Of a stretch of DNA of 64,000 nt, positions 22,968-34,540 are shown in pieces. Under the pieces are notes generated by a model. That model did not search any database. It was not told the DNA's origin and was given only the letters and a program-made list of their open reading frames with translations. Source of the stretch: Hysterangium stoloniferum (taxonomy: Eukaryota; Basidiomycota; Agaricomycetes; Hysterangiales; Hysterangiaceae); assembly GCA_015178975.1 (NCBI GenBank), contig WHVD01000001.1, forward strand, positions 2,914,001-2,978,000. Direction: 5' to 3'. A program made the translations under genes and the position numbers. Numbering within the stretch: the stretch's first letter is position 1; the number at the start of each line of letters is the position of its first letter.

Positions 22968-24167
22968 TTACGGTCCGTCTTGTCGAACAAGGGGTGGATT
23001 TCCTTGTGGTGAGTCATTTACGAGCTGAAGCGAGAATCTTAAAGGGAACTCTGATATAAGAACAGCGGCGCTACTCACTGTGGCGTCCAACTCTCTTCTC
23101 ATCCGAGTTCGATGCCTGCTTGCGTCCAACTTTCTTCTCATCCGAGTTCGATGACTGCTTGCGTCCAACTCTCTTCTCATCCGAGTTCGATGCCTGCTTG
23201 CGTCCAACTTTCTTCTCATCCGAGTTCGATGACTGCTTGCGTCCAACTCTCTTCTCATCCGAGTTCGATGCCTGCTTGCGTCCAACTCTCTTCTCATCCG
23301 AGTTCGACGCCTGCTTGCGTCCAACTTTCTTCTCATCTGAGTTCGACGCCTGCTTGCGTCCAATTCTCTTCTCATCCGAGTTCGATGCCTGCTTGCGTCC
23401 AACTTTCTTCTCATTTTTCCTCGATGATTGAAATTTACGCTGACAAGGGTGAGTTCAATAGCTGAAATATCAGTCAGGAAAATGTTGCATACTGCTTGTG
23501 ACTTCTTGTACAATTCTTCAAATATTTTATCCAGTTTTGCGATGCAATCTACGACAGTGCCGCCCTGAAGTATAATAAACCGCTGAGTGTATAGATCAAA
23601 AAAAAAAACCTATCTAACCAGTTTGAAAAGCATCTTTATGCACAGCTCTTGATCAAGAATTTCACTAAGCTTCCGAAGAGTAGTTCGATTGTCGTATGAA
23701 TTCATGAATTTCTTGAAATTCTTGGCACCCTTAATCTGTTGTAAAGACTTCTCAGTTTCCTTCAACACTCTAATAGGAATTTAGTCGGAAATGTAAAGTG
23801 GTCGTAAGATGAGTAGATTACCTGATACATCCAGCTATATCAGTATCAAGGTCATCGCCGGCGGCACCTGCAGTACATGCGGAAGACTCTGAAAGCTTCT
23901 TCAAGAGCCGGGTTAGCTTGGCAACTTTGCTGCCGAGGCGTTTGGCTTCTTCAGTATTTGACTTCATTTGCTAGAAAACAGGGTATGGTTAGCAAAGTTG
24001 TGATGTGTGTCAATGTCATGATATACTATGATCATATCGACAATCCGCTTAGCCACTATAAATATCATCCCGAGGCCAGGAATGGGAAAGGCTGCAGCGC
24101 CAACTGCGAGAGCTTTCAGAACGGCCGAAACAATGGGAAGATATCGTTGGTAATTGGCAGAAGCCAT
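22968..24167 (-). CDS. MLKL/HeLo-like N-terminal domain protein, copy C, with coding minisatellite
   Basis: Closest relative of copy B. It starts at ATG 24167 (MASANYQRYLPIVSAVLK), then PIPGLGMIFIVAKRIVDMI, and after the first intron again a residue string near EEAKRLGSKVAKL. Between the helix bundle and the tail, a single 13-residue unit seen once in copy B is expanded into eight to nine in-frame tandem units (RMRRELDASRHRT variants, net charge strongly positive). The three-copy family has no linked NTPase or kinase domain; the lone kinase-like gene at 9946-11897 is the only signalling-type gene nearby. The 3' end is uncertain because the tail exon is shorter than in copy B. Whether the repeat is translated depends on splicing that I cannot settle. 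Confidence 0.5.
23083..23416. repeat. 39-bp in-frame minisatellite within MLKL-like copy C
   Basis: Unit starts fall exactly every 39 bp: 23083, 23122, 23161, 23200, 23239, 23278, 23317, 23356 and 23395 (last one partial). Two sub-types alternate (GATGCC/GATGAC and CTCTC/TTTCT variants), so the array partly grew as 78-bp pairs. 39 is a multiple of 3, so copy-number change keeps frame. Confidence 0.5.
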
Positions 24168-24359
24168 CGTGAATATGATAGAGAAGGTGAGAGTGAAAAG
24201 ACTGAAGGCTGAAGATGGAGAAGAGTGGAAATTGAAGAAATTGAAGAGAGAAGTTCAATTGTAAGAGGAGGGGGTGGGCTAAGCATATTTATATACAATC
24301 ACACAGGGATGTGCTCTAGATGGCTACCCCGCGGAGTTTAGAGTACAGATCAAGGATGC

Positions 24360-25960
24360 AGTACACTCAAAGACTATAACGAGGAACTCCCAACTTTGGT
24401 GAGGCACCATCGAAGAGTGCTGTTGTCTTCTACAGCTGACACTGGCCTCCCCCACTATGACATGACATAAAAGGAAGCAGCTGACCTTTTCAATCTTTTT
24501 TATACATAGCAAGCTATGTATGTTTTTCTCAGTTAAACCTGCCAGCACCGCCCGGCTCTCATGCATCAATGCCCCCAGCTCCGAGAAAGTACAGGCAGAC
24601 TCCTTGCCGCCTGCCCATTTTCACCGCAACAGACAGTTAACAGTTCATACAACAGCACTCCAAACCCGAGAGCAATTCAGAATGAGATTAACAACCAGAA
24701 TGAGGGTGCCACATTATCACTTTTTGTACATACATAGAGGATAGGGTACTTGGATTGCGAAATATATCTTATTCTCGTTTTGTGATCAAGATTCGAAATC
24801 TTACTTACATATCTCAGAACTCAACAAACAGTGCCATGTTTCATCGCAACTTGCTGGTGAATACACATGACTTTCGTTCGGCAGTGCCATGTTTTATCGC
24901 AACTTGCCGGTGAATACACATGACTCTCGTTCGGGCAGTGCCATGTTTTCGTTCGAACACTGCCATGTTTTATCGCAACTTGCTGGTGAATACACATAAC
25001 TCTCGCTCGAGCAGTGCTATGTTTTCGTTCAAACAGTGTCATGTTTTATCGCAACTTGCTAGTGAATACACATGACTCTCGTTTTGTCATCAAGATCCGT
25101 AATCTTACCTACATATCTCAGAACTCATCTCCATTTTTCTAAACTTGTAGTACTTACCATACATTATCATTTTTTGTACATACATAGAGGATACTTGGAT
25201 TGCGAAATATATCTTATCTTATCGATCTTCCCATCTGTCACGGGATGTCATAGTGGGGGGAGGGCAAGGACACTTGTCTTCTGCTCAGGTACTCTTTGAT
25301 GCTCTTAGTGATCTACAAGCATGCAAGAGACGCAGTCACCTATTCAATTTTCTTTTTTTTATAGCTGGGAGGCAGATGGTTATTCAATGAGCGATCGATA
25401 CTGATGGATACGAATTATGGGAAACTAGGAAACTAGTCCTGCCTGGCAATAATTCTTTTTTAAAAACTCAGTCTTCAGTGGCGTATGTTGGTGAACCATT
25501 AAGTTGTTTTGAAACGCACACCAAATTAAGGCCATGGATTCGAAAATCAGAAACACCATGCTTTCCAATGATCCCAAACATGAGGGGATGCTGATCAATT
25601 CTTGAGACGCTCATCGTGTACCGCATTGTATGCTGGCCTATCAGACGCAGTACGCCCATCAGACTCTTTCTCAGGGACAGGCACGCACGCTAGAAGATTC
25701 TACTATCTCAAAACACCCATAACCATTACTTCATGGTTTTTATATGGATACTTCTTGAATAACAAGAGAAAATCAGCAACGCACCTAAAGCGGCGAGGTT
25801 ATATGCTGCTATATAATTGATGTGTGTTGTTTGCCTTATTCTGCGGTAGTCACCAGTAACTCGTTTCTTTCCTTATCGGCGCACGCCTCAACTGACTTGG
25901 AGAGGGCCCAAATGCATTAAATTTGAGTAGAGTAACAATTTCATGTGTACGAGTGTGTGC
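24360..25960. repeat. Inverted segmental copy of 20527-22250
   Basis: 24370-24430, 25270-25590, 25610-25910 and the terminal TTAAATTTGAGTAGAGTAAC at 25917 match, mostly in reverse complement, pieces of 20527-22250 with deletions. Together with the MLKL-like copies this region is a mosaic of duplications. No intact gene is seen here. Confidence 0.5.
24829..25090. repeat. Tandem array of about 53-75 bp units
   Basis: The phrase CAGTGCCATGTTTTATCGCA, then ACTTGCTGGTGAATACACAT, recurs four times (near 24829, 24882, 24957 and 25035), separated by GTTCGAACA-like linkers. The array is bracketed by a direct repeat (TACATACATAGAGGAT at about 24729 and 25179). Confidence 0.5.
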
Positions 25961-26083
25961 TTTTATTTACATTCATATACGCATATATTGTGACGTTTAC
26001 ATGACGTCACGCGGAAGAGGGGTATTGACTATAAAGAGCTTTAGTTGTCCCTGTTAATTCTTTCAAGCATAGTAAATTTCCCA

Positions 26084-27108
26084 ATGTCTTACGCCACCGT
26101 CGCCGCCGAAAATGCTCCCCCGATCTCCAAGCAGGTAGGCTACTAGTTTTGTCGGTATTTCGTGTTCCAGTTGATCCTCTTTAAGCCTCAACCAGATCCA
26201 GGTTTGTTGCAAACACAAAAACCCAATGCTCCGACCGTATTAGATGACTCCGGTCCTAAAGTGAACGTTGTGCATCCTTCCTATAAGGAGCATCCAATGG
26301 TAAGTGCATTATTGTTTTAGTGCGGCTTGCATTCATCTTTGACAGACTACCGCGTCGGCCAACTACCCAAACTATGAGGAAGATAAAGAACGCTTCAGGA
26401 AAAAAGCGAAGAAAGACATCCATCAAGCAGAGGAGACAGGTCTTCAATTGTGGGAGAACCTTAAGGAAAGATTATTAAGACCAGGTGTGGCGGGTGGCCT
26501 TATGGGTGTCGGTAGGTAAACATTAATTAATTAAGTCACTCTCTTCTCACTACAACCTGTGTCTCAAGTCAATGTTGGTCTTCTGGGAACCCTGGGTTAT
26601 CGCTTGTACAACGAACCTTACCTGCGCAGTGACAAACAATTCCTTGGCTGGTCAGCAGCGGGTACTCTTGTCGTTCTCGGTGCAGAAGGTTTTCTTGCCG
26701 AGGCATACCGCAATACAGATCAGGGAAGAGCGGAAGAGCGCAAAGCGCGTGAGGAAGGTGCTGCACTCTATAAGCATGCCAAAGAGGTAGTCTTGAGGCC
26801 ACAAGTATTCCGAGGTCTGATGGGTGCTAGTAAGTCTTTTGTGTATAGAATACCATCTACAACGTCTAATAAATCACTTCAGTGAACTTGGGAATAATTG
26901 GATGCGTGTCATACATTGCATACGACAACTGGGATCGACCACACTGGGACAGAATGACGGTTTCGGCTATCGCTGTCGGTCTGCTGTCTCTCGTTGCGGG
27001 CGAGGGGTAAGTCTTTGTCTGCTGATCGAATGTAGCGATAAAATGACCACGCATTCCAGTATTGTCGCAGAGCAGTACAGAGCTAAGGAATACCCAAAGA
27101 GGAAATAG
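26084..27108 (+). CDS. OM14-like mitochondrial outer-membrane protein
   Basis: Probable mitochondrial outer-membrane protein of the fungal OM14 C-terminal-domain type; in yeast OM14 helps dock ribosomes and porin complexes. Six exons: 26084-26134, 26186-26299, 26346-26511, 26569-26829, 26883-27006 and 27060-27108, all in frame. The N-terminus MSYATVAAENAPP and PQPDPGLLQTQKP, then a charged region, lead into repeated hydrophobic helices: GVAGGLMGVVNVGLLGTLGY, GWSAAGTLVVLGAEGF, FRGLMGAMNLGIIGCVSYI and VSAIAVGLLSLVAGEG. Two internally similar halves (LLRPGVAGGLMG and VLRPQVFRGLMG) suggest an ancient duplication. It ends in a basic tail (KEYPKRK). The family call rests on pattern memory of basidiomycete homologues; function is inferred. 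Confidence 0.5.
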
Positions 27109-29284
27109 TTTTTAACACCGAGTCAAATGTGAGATTATCCGAAATAATAGTAAATATGCGAATATCATAATATGTACCACGAGGCTAGTACTACAGTGAA
27201 CAGATGACTCTTTTTTAATATTCACTATTGTCATCGTGGATGAGAAAATACACGATGAAGATACATAAGATGATACCTCACCAGACCGTCAATATGAATA
27301 TCTGTTTTTTTCCACTTTTATAGGGGCACGCCGTATCGTCGACTGGAAATATATGTACACAATACATCTCATTTAACTCTCTAGATCTGCTGTTCATCTG
27401 TGCATAGGTCCGAAGGCGGGTGAGTCTCCCGTATCGTCTTTCAGACGACAGGTCGAGCACTTCGGGGAAGATTATGTTAGTAGACAACAAGAGTTACGAC
27501 ACTATGCGGTTGGCCTAGTAGCACCACTTGTATTAGAATCACTCTTAGAGTTGATTCTAAGTCCACTTCTTTCATCAGTCACGACCATGGCGAAACTTCA
27601 TGTTAACCAGCAGTAACCCTGACTTCTCAGATACCAGAGACCTTGAACCAGGTACTTTCCGAGACACATGAGGCCAGTCGACTGTACGTCCGTAGCCTCA
27701 ATAGACATGAAATCAGAGGTAGATCATTGGCAGGCTTCATGGCACTCAAAACGTTATAGGATGCCAGATGAAGATGCATTTTGGTTATGTTCAATGACCC
27801 CACGTGCGATTGTATCATATTTGAACCACTTCAATTAATTCCGAAATACCTCCAATCCTGACCTTATATAGGCGGGCTGGAACTGTTCAAATTGGAATAC
27901 TTGCTGCTGGTTCAAAACTGAGTCCCGACTTCATCCCTTTGATGGCAAGGCATCCATCAAGCGGAACAGGGGAGGGGGTTTCAAAAGGATGCAAAGCAGA
28001 AGTCGCCGCCGAGTCACAGCACACCATCCCGGTGAAAGTCAGTGGTGGAACAGCAGATCAAAATTTGAATCTCCGCTGTAAAATCACAAATCAAATCTTG
28101 TGGATGATATTTTGCAGTTGCTCTTCTAGCATGCTAACATTCTCTACCAGGCCAGTCCCTCTGATTATTATGAACCATGAAGTCACCCATAAACGATCTG
28201 ACCTTGGCTTCCGCCTCGGCCTTGCGCCCATGGGAAAATGTCACCGGGGTCCCGGTCACACTCAAACAGTGCCGGAAACTTTGATATAGCCCAGATGGGA
28301 TTGGTAGAACCTAGGATATAACTTTCAACCCATGCGACTTTGACAGGGTCTGAACTCCTCCTTTGAACACCTTGCACAATTTCGGGTATTCCACTAATTC
28401 ACCTCTCCTCCACTGGAGAACCATCACCCCAATTCTCATCAGTTGATGAAGGGATCTTCTTCGACTAGGCAAATCTTACCTTAGGTTCCCGCCAACAACA
28501 GAGGAGATAAGAACGAGCTGGCAGACACTTGCACCAATGGTATCTCTTACCACTAGCGAAAAAATTGAATTGCCTGGTGTGCTCAGAAGGAGAATCAATC
28601 GTCATAACTTCGCACTACAGCTAAGTTGGAGTGAAGTCATCACAAGTGTCGGTCAATCCATGGCCATCGACAATAATTAAACTTGAGGTTGGCCTTGCAG
28701 AAAAGTGTAGAATAAAGCGGGTAATTTGTTTGTGACCAAAAAAAAATGTTGGCTATCTGTGGAATGCGACTGGGTGGCTGGCTTATTAGGATCTGAATCG
28801 CAGTCGGCAAACCCATTGGACAACCTGGGGAGTGGAACAAGAGCGATGAGGGAGAGCTTTAGCGAGGTAGCTGTCCAGCGAGTGTCCAAACACGTTCGCA
28901 GAGGAGATCTTGAGAGCGTTAACGCCAACGCGATAGACACGAGGGCGGCCGGCGTATCCGAACAATTAAACTGGAAATATGAGTTGTTTGCACCATGAGG
29001 CTGCAGCGAGGAAATGTTACTTTTACACTTTTCCATGTTACTCTAGTTGATGAGCAAGTGCGAGACGACTTCGAACAAGAAGAGCTTCAATTGGGATGGA
29101 TTACGTGAGCTTAGCGCGACAGGAGTTCAAGGCGCGTCGTTGATCAAAGGTTGAATTTAGCTGAAGCTGAGAAGAGCAACTCGATCATCGCTCTTCTCGA
29201 CGACGACGTGCTTATTTAGGACACCGTTCTCGTGAGTTTTCACGCGAAGAACCATTGTCAAGATTTCTCTGGTCTCTAAGGCAA
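27109..29284. other. Intergenic, possible decayed coding sequence
   Basis: No gene I can support. On the minus strand 28183-28377 and 28677-29036 show medium-length frames without motifs or splice continuity; they may be remnants. The last 300 bp should contain the promoter of the CAP-Gly gene, with an ACGCG core near 29241. Confidence 0.5.
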
Positions 29285-32200
29285 ATGGCCCACGCTTATA
29301 CCCCAGCCTCGTCTACGTCTGCTAGCGCAAGAGGCCGTATCCCAACTCCTAATCGTGCAAGCTCTAGTATACCCACTACGGGCCGTTCGCGAGCGGGTTC
29401 TACAGTAAATGCAGCATACGCCAGCCCACTAGAGGATAGTCCAGGAATGTCTCGTGCATTATCCGATGCGATTCGTGCAAATGACCCAAAGCAACATCGT
29501 CCTGGTCCTCGCCTAAATGATCAATCTCAGTCTAAGTCTCATGGCCATTCTCCAAATCCCTCTCCTTCACCACAGCCTGGGGCTCTGCCACTCGCCCAGT
29601 CAGGTCGCAAATCAGTAGTCCGGTTGGCAAGCATTACGACAACTGCTAATAACGTTCCTTCAACATCATTTTCATCATCTACCACATCTGGCCCTGGTCA
29701 GCCGCCCCGAATTCCCCCTCCTAAGACACCAACTTCCGCGCGCGTGGGCACTTACACATTCACACCTCGTGCCTCAACATCAACCAACACATCACGTCCC
29801 GAAAGCCGTCAGTCAGATGCCCGTGTTAAAGGGGGCAAGGACCGTACCTTTGAACCTGGTGAGGCAGTCAGAATAGAAAGCTTAGGCATGGAAGGAACCT
29901 TGCGATTTCTGGGATCCATTGCGGGAAAGCCTGGCGTGTGGGCTGGTGTAGAGCTTGCTCCAGGGTTTGCGGGACGAGGAAAGAACGATGGTACAGTAGA
30001 TGGGTGAGTTCATCATATTGTATATCCCGGCTATGAATAAGACTACTTATTGTTTAACAGCGTCTCATACTTCACTTGTGCCCCCAAATGCGGCGTCTTT
30101 GTTGCCTCTTCCAAGCTTTCCGCCACAATCCCCCGCCCCTCATCAGTTGCGTCTTCATTTGGCCGCACAACTCCCTCACTCCCTCCCATTAGTGGTCGTG
30201 TTACACCCGCATTCTCAGCCAGCGGTCGTGGCACACCCGCATTTTCAGCAGGTCGCGCGACTCCGGCACGCTCAGTTTCGGGAAGAGTCACTCCCTCATT
30301 CGCCACTCCCGCTGCACGGCCTCGTCATTCCATCGCTGCACCTGGTACGACGCCTGTTGCACGGCCCCGAAAGACGAATGTTGTTGCCGAGACGAGTTTT
30401 ACGGCGGGGTCAAGGGCAAGTCGGTATTTGAACATGACGGCGCAAGAACTTCAGAATGCGAGAAATGGGATTGAGTCGAAGCCGGCCAGTCCAACACGCA
30501 TATCCAGTTCGTCCATGTCTCCATTTGCTACACCTAAGCCCTCAAGCTCTGGCCGGCCTTCGGTAGTCGGGATTCCAACTCCTGGGGGGATAAAATCGCG
30601 TCAATCAGCTGGTGGATTTGGGTTTGGAGGGGGAGCAGGAGGGACTCCTCGCTCTGGACGCAAAACTGAGATGCTTCCCCCGCCCTCACCAGTGTCGCCT
30701 TCAAAGCGTGCCCTCACGGGCTCACCATCTTTGAAAGTCGGACTCACGGCAGCGAGCCCGTCCCGCAGGTTGGTAACACCAACGAGTCCTTCAAGACGGC
30801 TCATGACGCCGACAGGATCTGAATTCTCACTTAGTGCTGATGACAGGGAAGAGAGGAATGACCAGTTGTCGGACCTGGAGACGCGTAATAGGGAACTGCA
30901 AGAGCGCATTGCGAATTTGATGAATGGCAAGCCTGTCAATGGCGACGTATCCCCTGCACAACGGCTCTCCGTCAGTCCTAGTGAACATTCCCAACACCAA
31001 CCAGATGCAGAAACTCTCGCCACACTCGAAGCAGAGAAGAAACGGGCGAATGAAGAAGCTGTCCGTGCTACTACTGCTCTTGCCCGTGTAGCTGAATTGG
31101 AGACCCAAGTCCGATTCAATGAACGCGCTGTGAAAGAACGCGAATCACGGATCGAGGCGCTTGAACGCTCTTTCAAGACGAAGGAGGATGAGGTAGAAAA
31201 GGCCCGTCTAGATAGTGAGGTTCAAGTTAGGGAACTCTCTGGAAAGCTTGGCGATGCAGATTCATTGATCATTAGCCTGAAGGCGGTTGTGGAAGAAGTT
31301 CGGGAAGGCAAGAAGGAGGAAACTGAGGCCATCATAGGAGCTAAAGATAAAGAAATTGAACTTCTTTCCGGGAAGGTTAATCGTTTGGCTTCTGAACTGG
31401 AAGAAGAACGGCGGGAGCTCGGATCACAGATCGAAGAGCTAAGACTTGCGGGCCAGGTGAGTTGATTTCTGGCTGCTAGCATTTCAGCGTTGTTGATGAG
31501 TCCAACCTAGGAAACTATTGCTCTCTACGAAGAGAAGTTGAGTGAGGCCGATAGCAAACGCTGGGAGATGGAAGACCTTGTTCGTGACCTGGAGGATAAG
31601 GTACGCAAACAGAAGCGTTCGATGTCGCCAGGTACCATTGCTCGCCATGCATCTGAGGCCGCTCAAATCGACAATGAGACCCTCCGAGAACAAGTTACGC
31701 ACTTCGAACGTAAAGTCAACCAGTTGGAAGCTCAGCTTGATGGTGCACGCGAAGCGGCGGAAAGGGAAGAACAGGCCATGCGGGCACGCATTGCTAAATA
31801 TAAGGAGAACGATGGCGCCTTGAAGAGAGACCTTGCTGAGGCGCGTGCTGACGTGGAGAGCAGGAAGCGTGCGGAATCAACTGCTAAGGCAAGACTGGAA
31901 GAGCTTGAGGAGGCCCTGCGTGAGAATGCGGTTGCACTGGAGAACGCTCGTGCAGAAATCGAGGGCCTTCGGGCTGAACTGGCGGTAGGATTTTTTTTGA
32001 TGGTATAATATTAACATTGACGCTTGGCACAGAATTTGGAAGGCCTTCAAGCCGGTGCCGAAGTGGCTAATAATGCCAAGGCTGATGAAGATGCCATCAG
32101 ACGTGGTCTTGAGAAGGCCCGTCTCGATGAGATCAGCCAATTGAAGGAGCTTCTAGACAATAGCAGGACAGCGAAGCGCGAGGCCCTGGAGCAATACGAG

Positions 32201-33580
32201 ACTGCCAAACAGGAAGCTGAAGTAGCGAAACAACGGGCAGACGCATTGCAGATCACTCTGGATGCTGTCGAACACGATAAAGAAGAGGTTAGATTGATTT
32301 TTCTGGTCTGAGTCGTTCTGAGATGCTTGTTTAGTTGGAGAGTGCTGTTCAAGATAAGAACAACAGGCTGACTGTCGAGCAGAAGACCGTTGTCACCCTA
32401 AAGCAAGACTTAGAAGCCCGACATGCCGAATTGGAACGGTTACGCACTACTGCAACTCACCAACGAGATTCTGTGTATTCGAATGGTTCTCGGACTTCGC
32501 GGCACGAGCACCACGAAGAAGAGATTGCGGGCTTAAAGTGTGTTTTTCGATATATAGGATGACGTTTGCCCCTAACTTTATACCAGGCACATCATCCAAG
32601 AGCTCAACAAGGAGAATCTCGACATCACAACTCGGATTAAGCTTGTCGAGTCCGACAAGAGGCTTTTACAAGAAGAATGCGACGAATTGCGTGAAGCCAT
32701 ACGAATTCTGGAGGGCAATGTCAATGAGGAGCTTAAGGCGCTTGATGGTGAAGCCTCCAACGCAGGTTTATCGGGGGATGCTCAAAAAGCTTTGCGAGAC
32801 ATCAAAGCTAAACATGAGGTAGGAGTCTCTTACGCTGTGACGTTCAAAACTCATCGAACCTATCACTGATAGTTGGAACTTGGCCAACTTCGTCAAAAAC
32901 TGTTGGAAGCGGAGCAGAAGCATGCACAGGTAGTTAATGATGTAAGAACTAACATCCGTCCATATGACTTTTACTGACTTTGGGCTAGCTCAACAAGGAG
33001 GTTAACGAGTTAGAGACGCTTGTCGAATCCAAGGTTAATGCCGAGTTATTTAGTTACCCTCTTCATTTTTTAACCTAGTTTATACGTTTTCTAGATTTAT
33101 CGAGAAGTGAGCTCAAATGCAGGCAAATCAGCGATATGCTTAATAATTTGTTCGACTTTCAGGACGATTTGGAGCGCGAGCTCGAGCGATACAAGGATAA
33201 ACTTGCTCGAGCGACTCAAAGAAAGTTGTCGAAAACCTCGGGAGAGTCTTCACTTGCCCCTCCCTCAGATACGGTCAGCAAAAAATCTGCCACCACAGTT
33301 TCAGAGCATACACCACCAGATGGCGATGTTTGCGAAATATGCGAGGAACCTGGTCACGACATCTTTTCTTGTCACCTTCTACAGGGGGATACGCCTAGTA
33401 CAAATAGTTCGACGCGTAAAAACCCGAGTGTCACAGATTCAGAATCATCAGATTTATGGTGCGAAGATTGTGAATCTACAGGGTGAGTTGAACTGTTGTG
33501 TCATAGTCCCGAGCATTTCTGAGTTCAATGTCCCTAGACATACTGCAGCGGACTGCCCACATTCTATGGATATTTTCTAG
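29285..33580 (+). CDS. CLIP-170/Bik1/Tip1-like CAP-Gly microtubule plus-end protein
   Basis: Cytoplasmic linker that tracks growing microtubule ends. Eleven exons: 29285-30003, 30061-31456, 31511-31984, 32033-32287, 32335-32537, 32587-32818, 32873-32941, 32989-33033, 33095-33106, 33163-33482 and 33538-33580. A Ser/Pro-rich basic N-terminus leads to a CAP-Gly domain at residues about 195-270 (GTLRFLGSIAGKPGVWAGVE, GKNDGTVDG, then KCGVFV across intron 1). A second Ser/Pro-rich basic stretch is followed by about 600 residues of coiled coil. The C-terminus has two CCHC-type zinc knuckles (CEICEEPGHDIFSC and CEDCESTGHTAADC), the CLIP hallmark that binds p150/LIS1-type partners. Exon 9 is a 12-nt microexon (IYRE). 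The ATG at 29285 is the first one in frame; upstream alternatives are non-ATG. Confidence 0.5.
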
Positions 33581-34540
33581 GGGATTTATTCCCTGATATC
33601 ATGCTTCTCATTTTATGAAGTTTTTACAGTCGTTTAGTTTTCGTTTTGTGTTTGTACGCTTACGTACTATCCCTTCTTTCGGAGTCCAAAATTTTCTTTT
33701 GCGCACAGGCCATCCTCAAATTAGTATATAAAGTTCGGGATATCATGTGTGTACTGTCTTGGACGGTACTTTGTCCCGTTCACATAAATGAACTCAAAGG
33801 TGAGTATTTCTTCATGCTTACCCAAGTGATGAGCTTTGTTGCCGCCCCAGTCGTAGTTGAGGACTTTGACGAGAGGCACAGCACAAGCCAAACTCATTTT
33901 CGTGCATCTCTGACTCTCCTCTTATTATACTCTACTTGCGAAAGATATTGACAATATTTCTTTGTCATAGGTCTCTCTCTTTCGTGCTGTTGGTTGAAGC
34001 AGTACTAATTTATTGTTTGACAATTCTGTAATACGGAGTGTATTGCTATGGATCGCGCTGTGAGTAGTTTAACTATGTATATTTCTTGATGAGAAATTTT
34101 CCACCTTCACTGGAGCCTTTGGCGTTGGAGAAACCTATTAAAAATACTAAGAACAGCCAGCTGATATTTACCTGCTATTTGTTTTATGTTTCTGCGGTTC
34201 TTACCCTTTCTTTTGTCCAGATCGTCACCATTGTCTTCAGCATGCTGGTGTATATGAATATCAGGAACCAATTCAGTTTGCTAATATTTCATTAGTTGGA
34301 AATACTCTCTATTATGTTTCTGCTTTACTTGCAATCCAGTCATGTTATACAGTTGATTAAAGCTGTTTAATTCATTTTCTTTCACAATATGCTCAATCAT
34401 CTACACGCAGCAAACTCAAGATTCCTAAAGTTACATGACAAAAGTTGAAATCGCTCCAAACTGACTTGATAACAGGTGGTTTGTGTGGAGGTTATGTAAA
34501 TGTGTAGGGTACACATTACCGCATTACCGCATAATAGCTT
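33581..34540. other. Convergent intergenic region
   Basis: Shared 3' region of the CAP-Gly gene and SQS1, T-rich, with no gene recognised. Longer than other convergent gaps here. Confidence 0.5.

Noticed and set aside
23083-23416. CRISPR-like array
   Set aside because: Units are contiguous tandem repeats without unique spacers, and the genome is fungal.
23112-23465. Plus-strand frame with CVQLSSHPSS repeats
   Set aside because: Reverse reading of the 39-bp minisatellite; any period divisible by 3 keeps all six frames open or closed together.
28183-29036. Possible minus-strand gene upstream of the CAP-Gly gene
   Set aside because: Some stretches read like protein, but frames change without plausible introns and nothing is recognisable; left as possible decay.
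30043-31176. Minus-strand frames within the CAP-Gly gene
   Set aside because: Shadows of the Ser/Pro-rich and coiled-coil coding strand.
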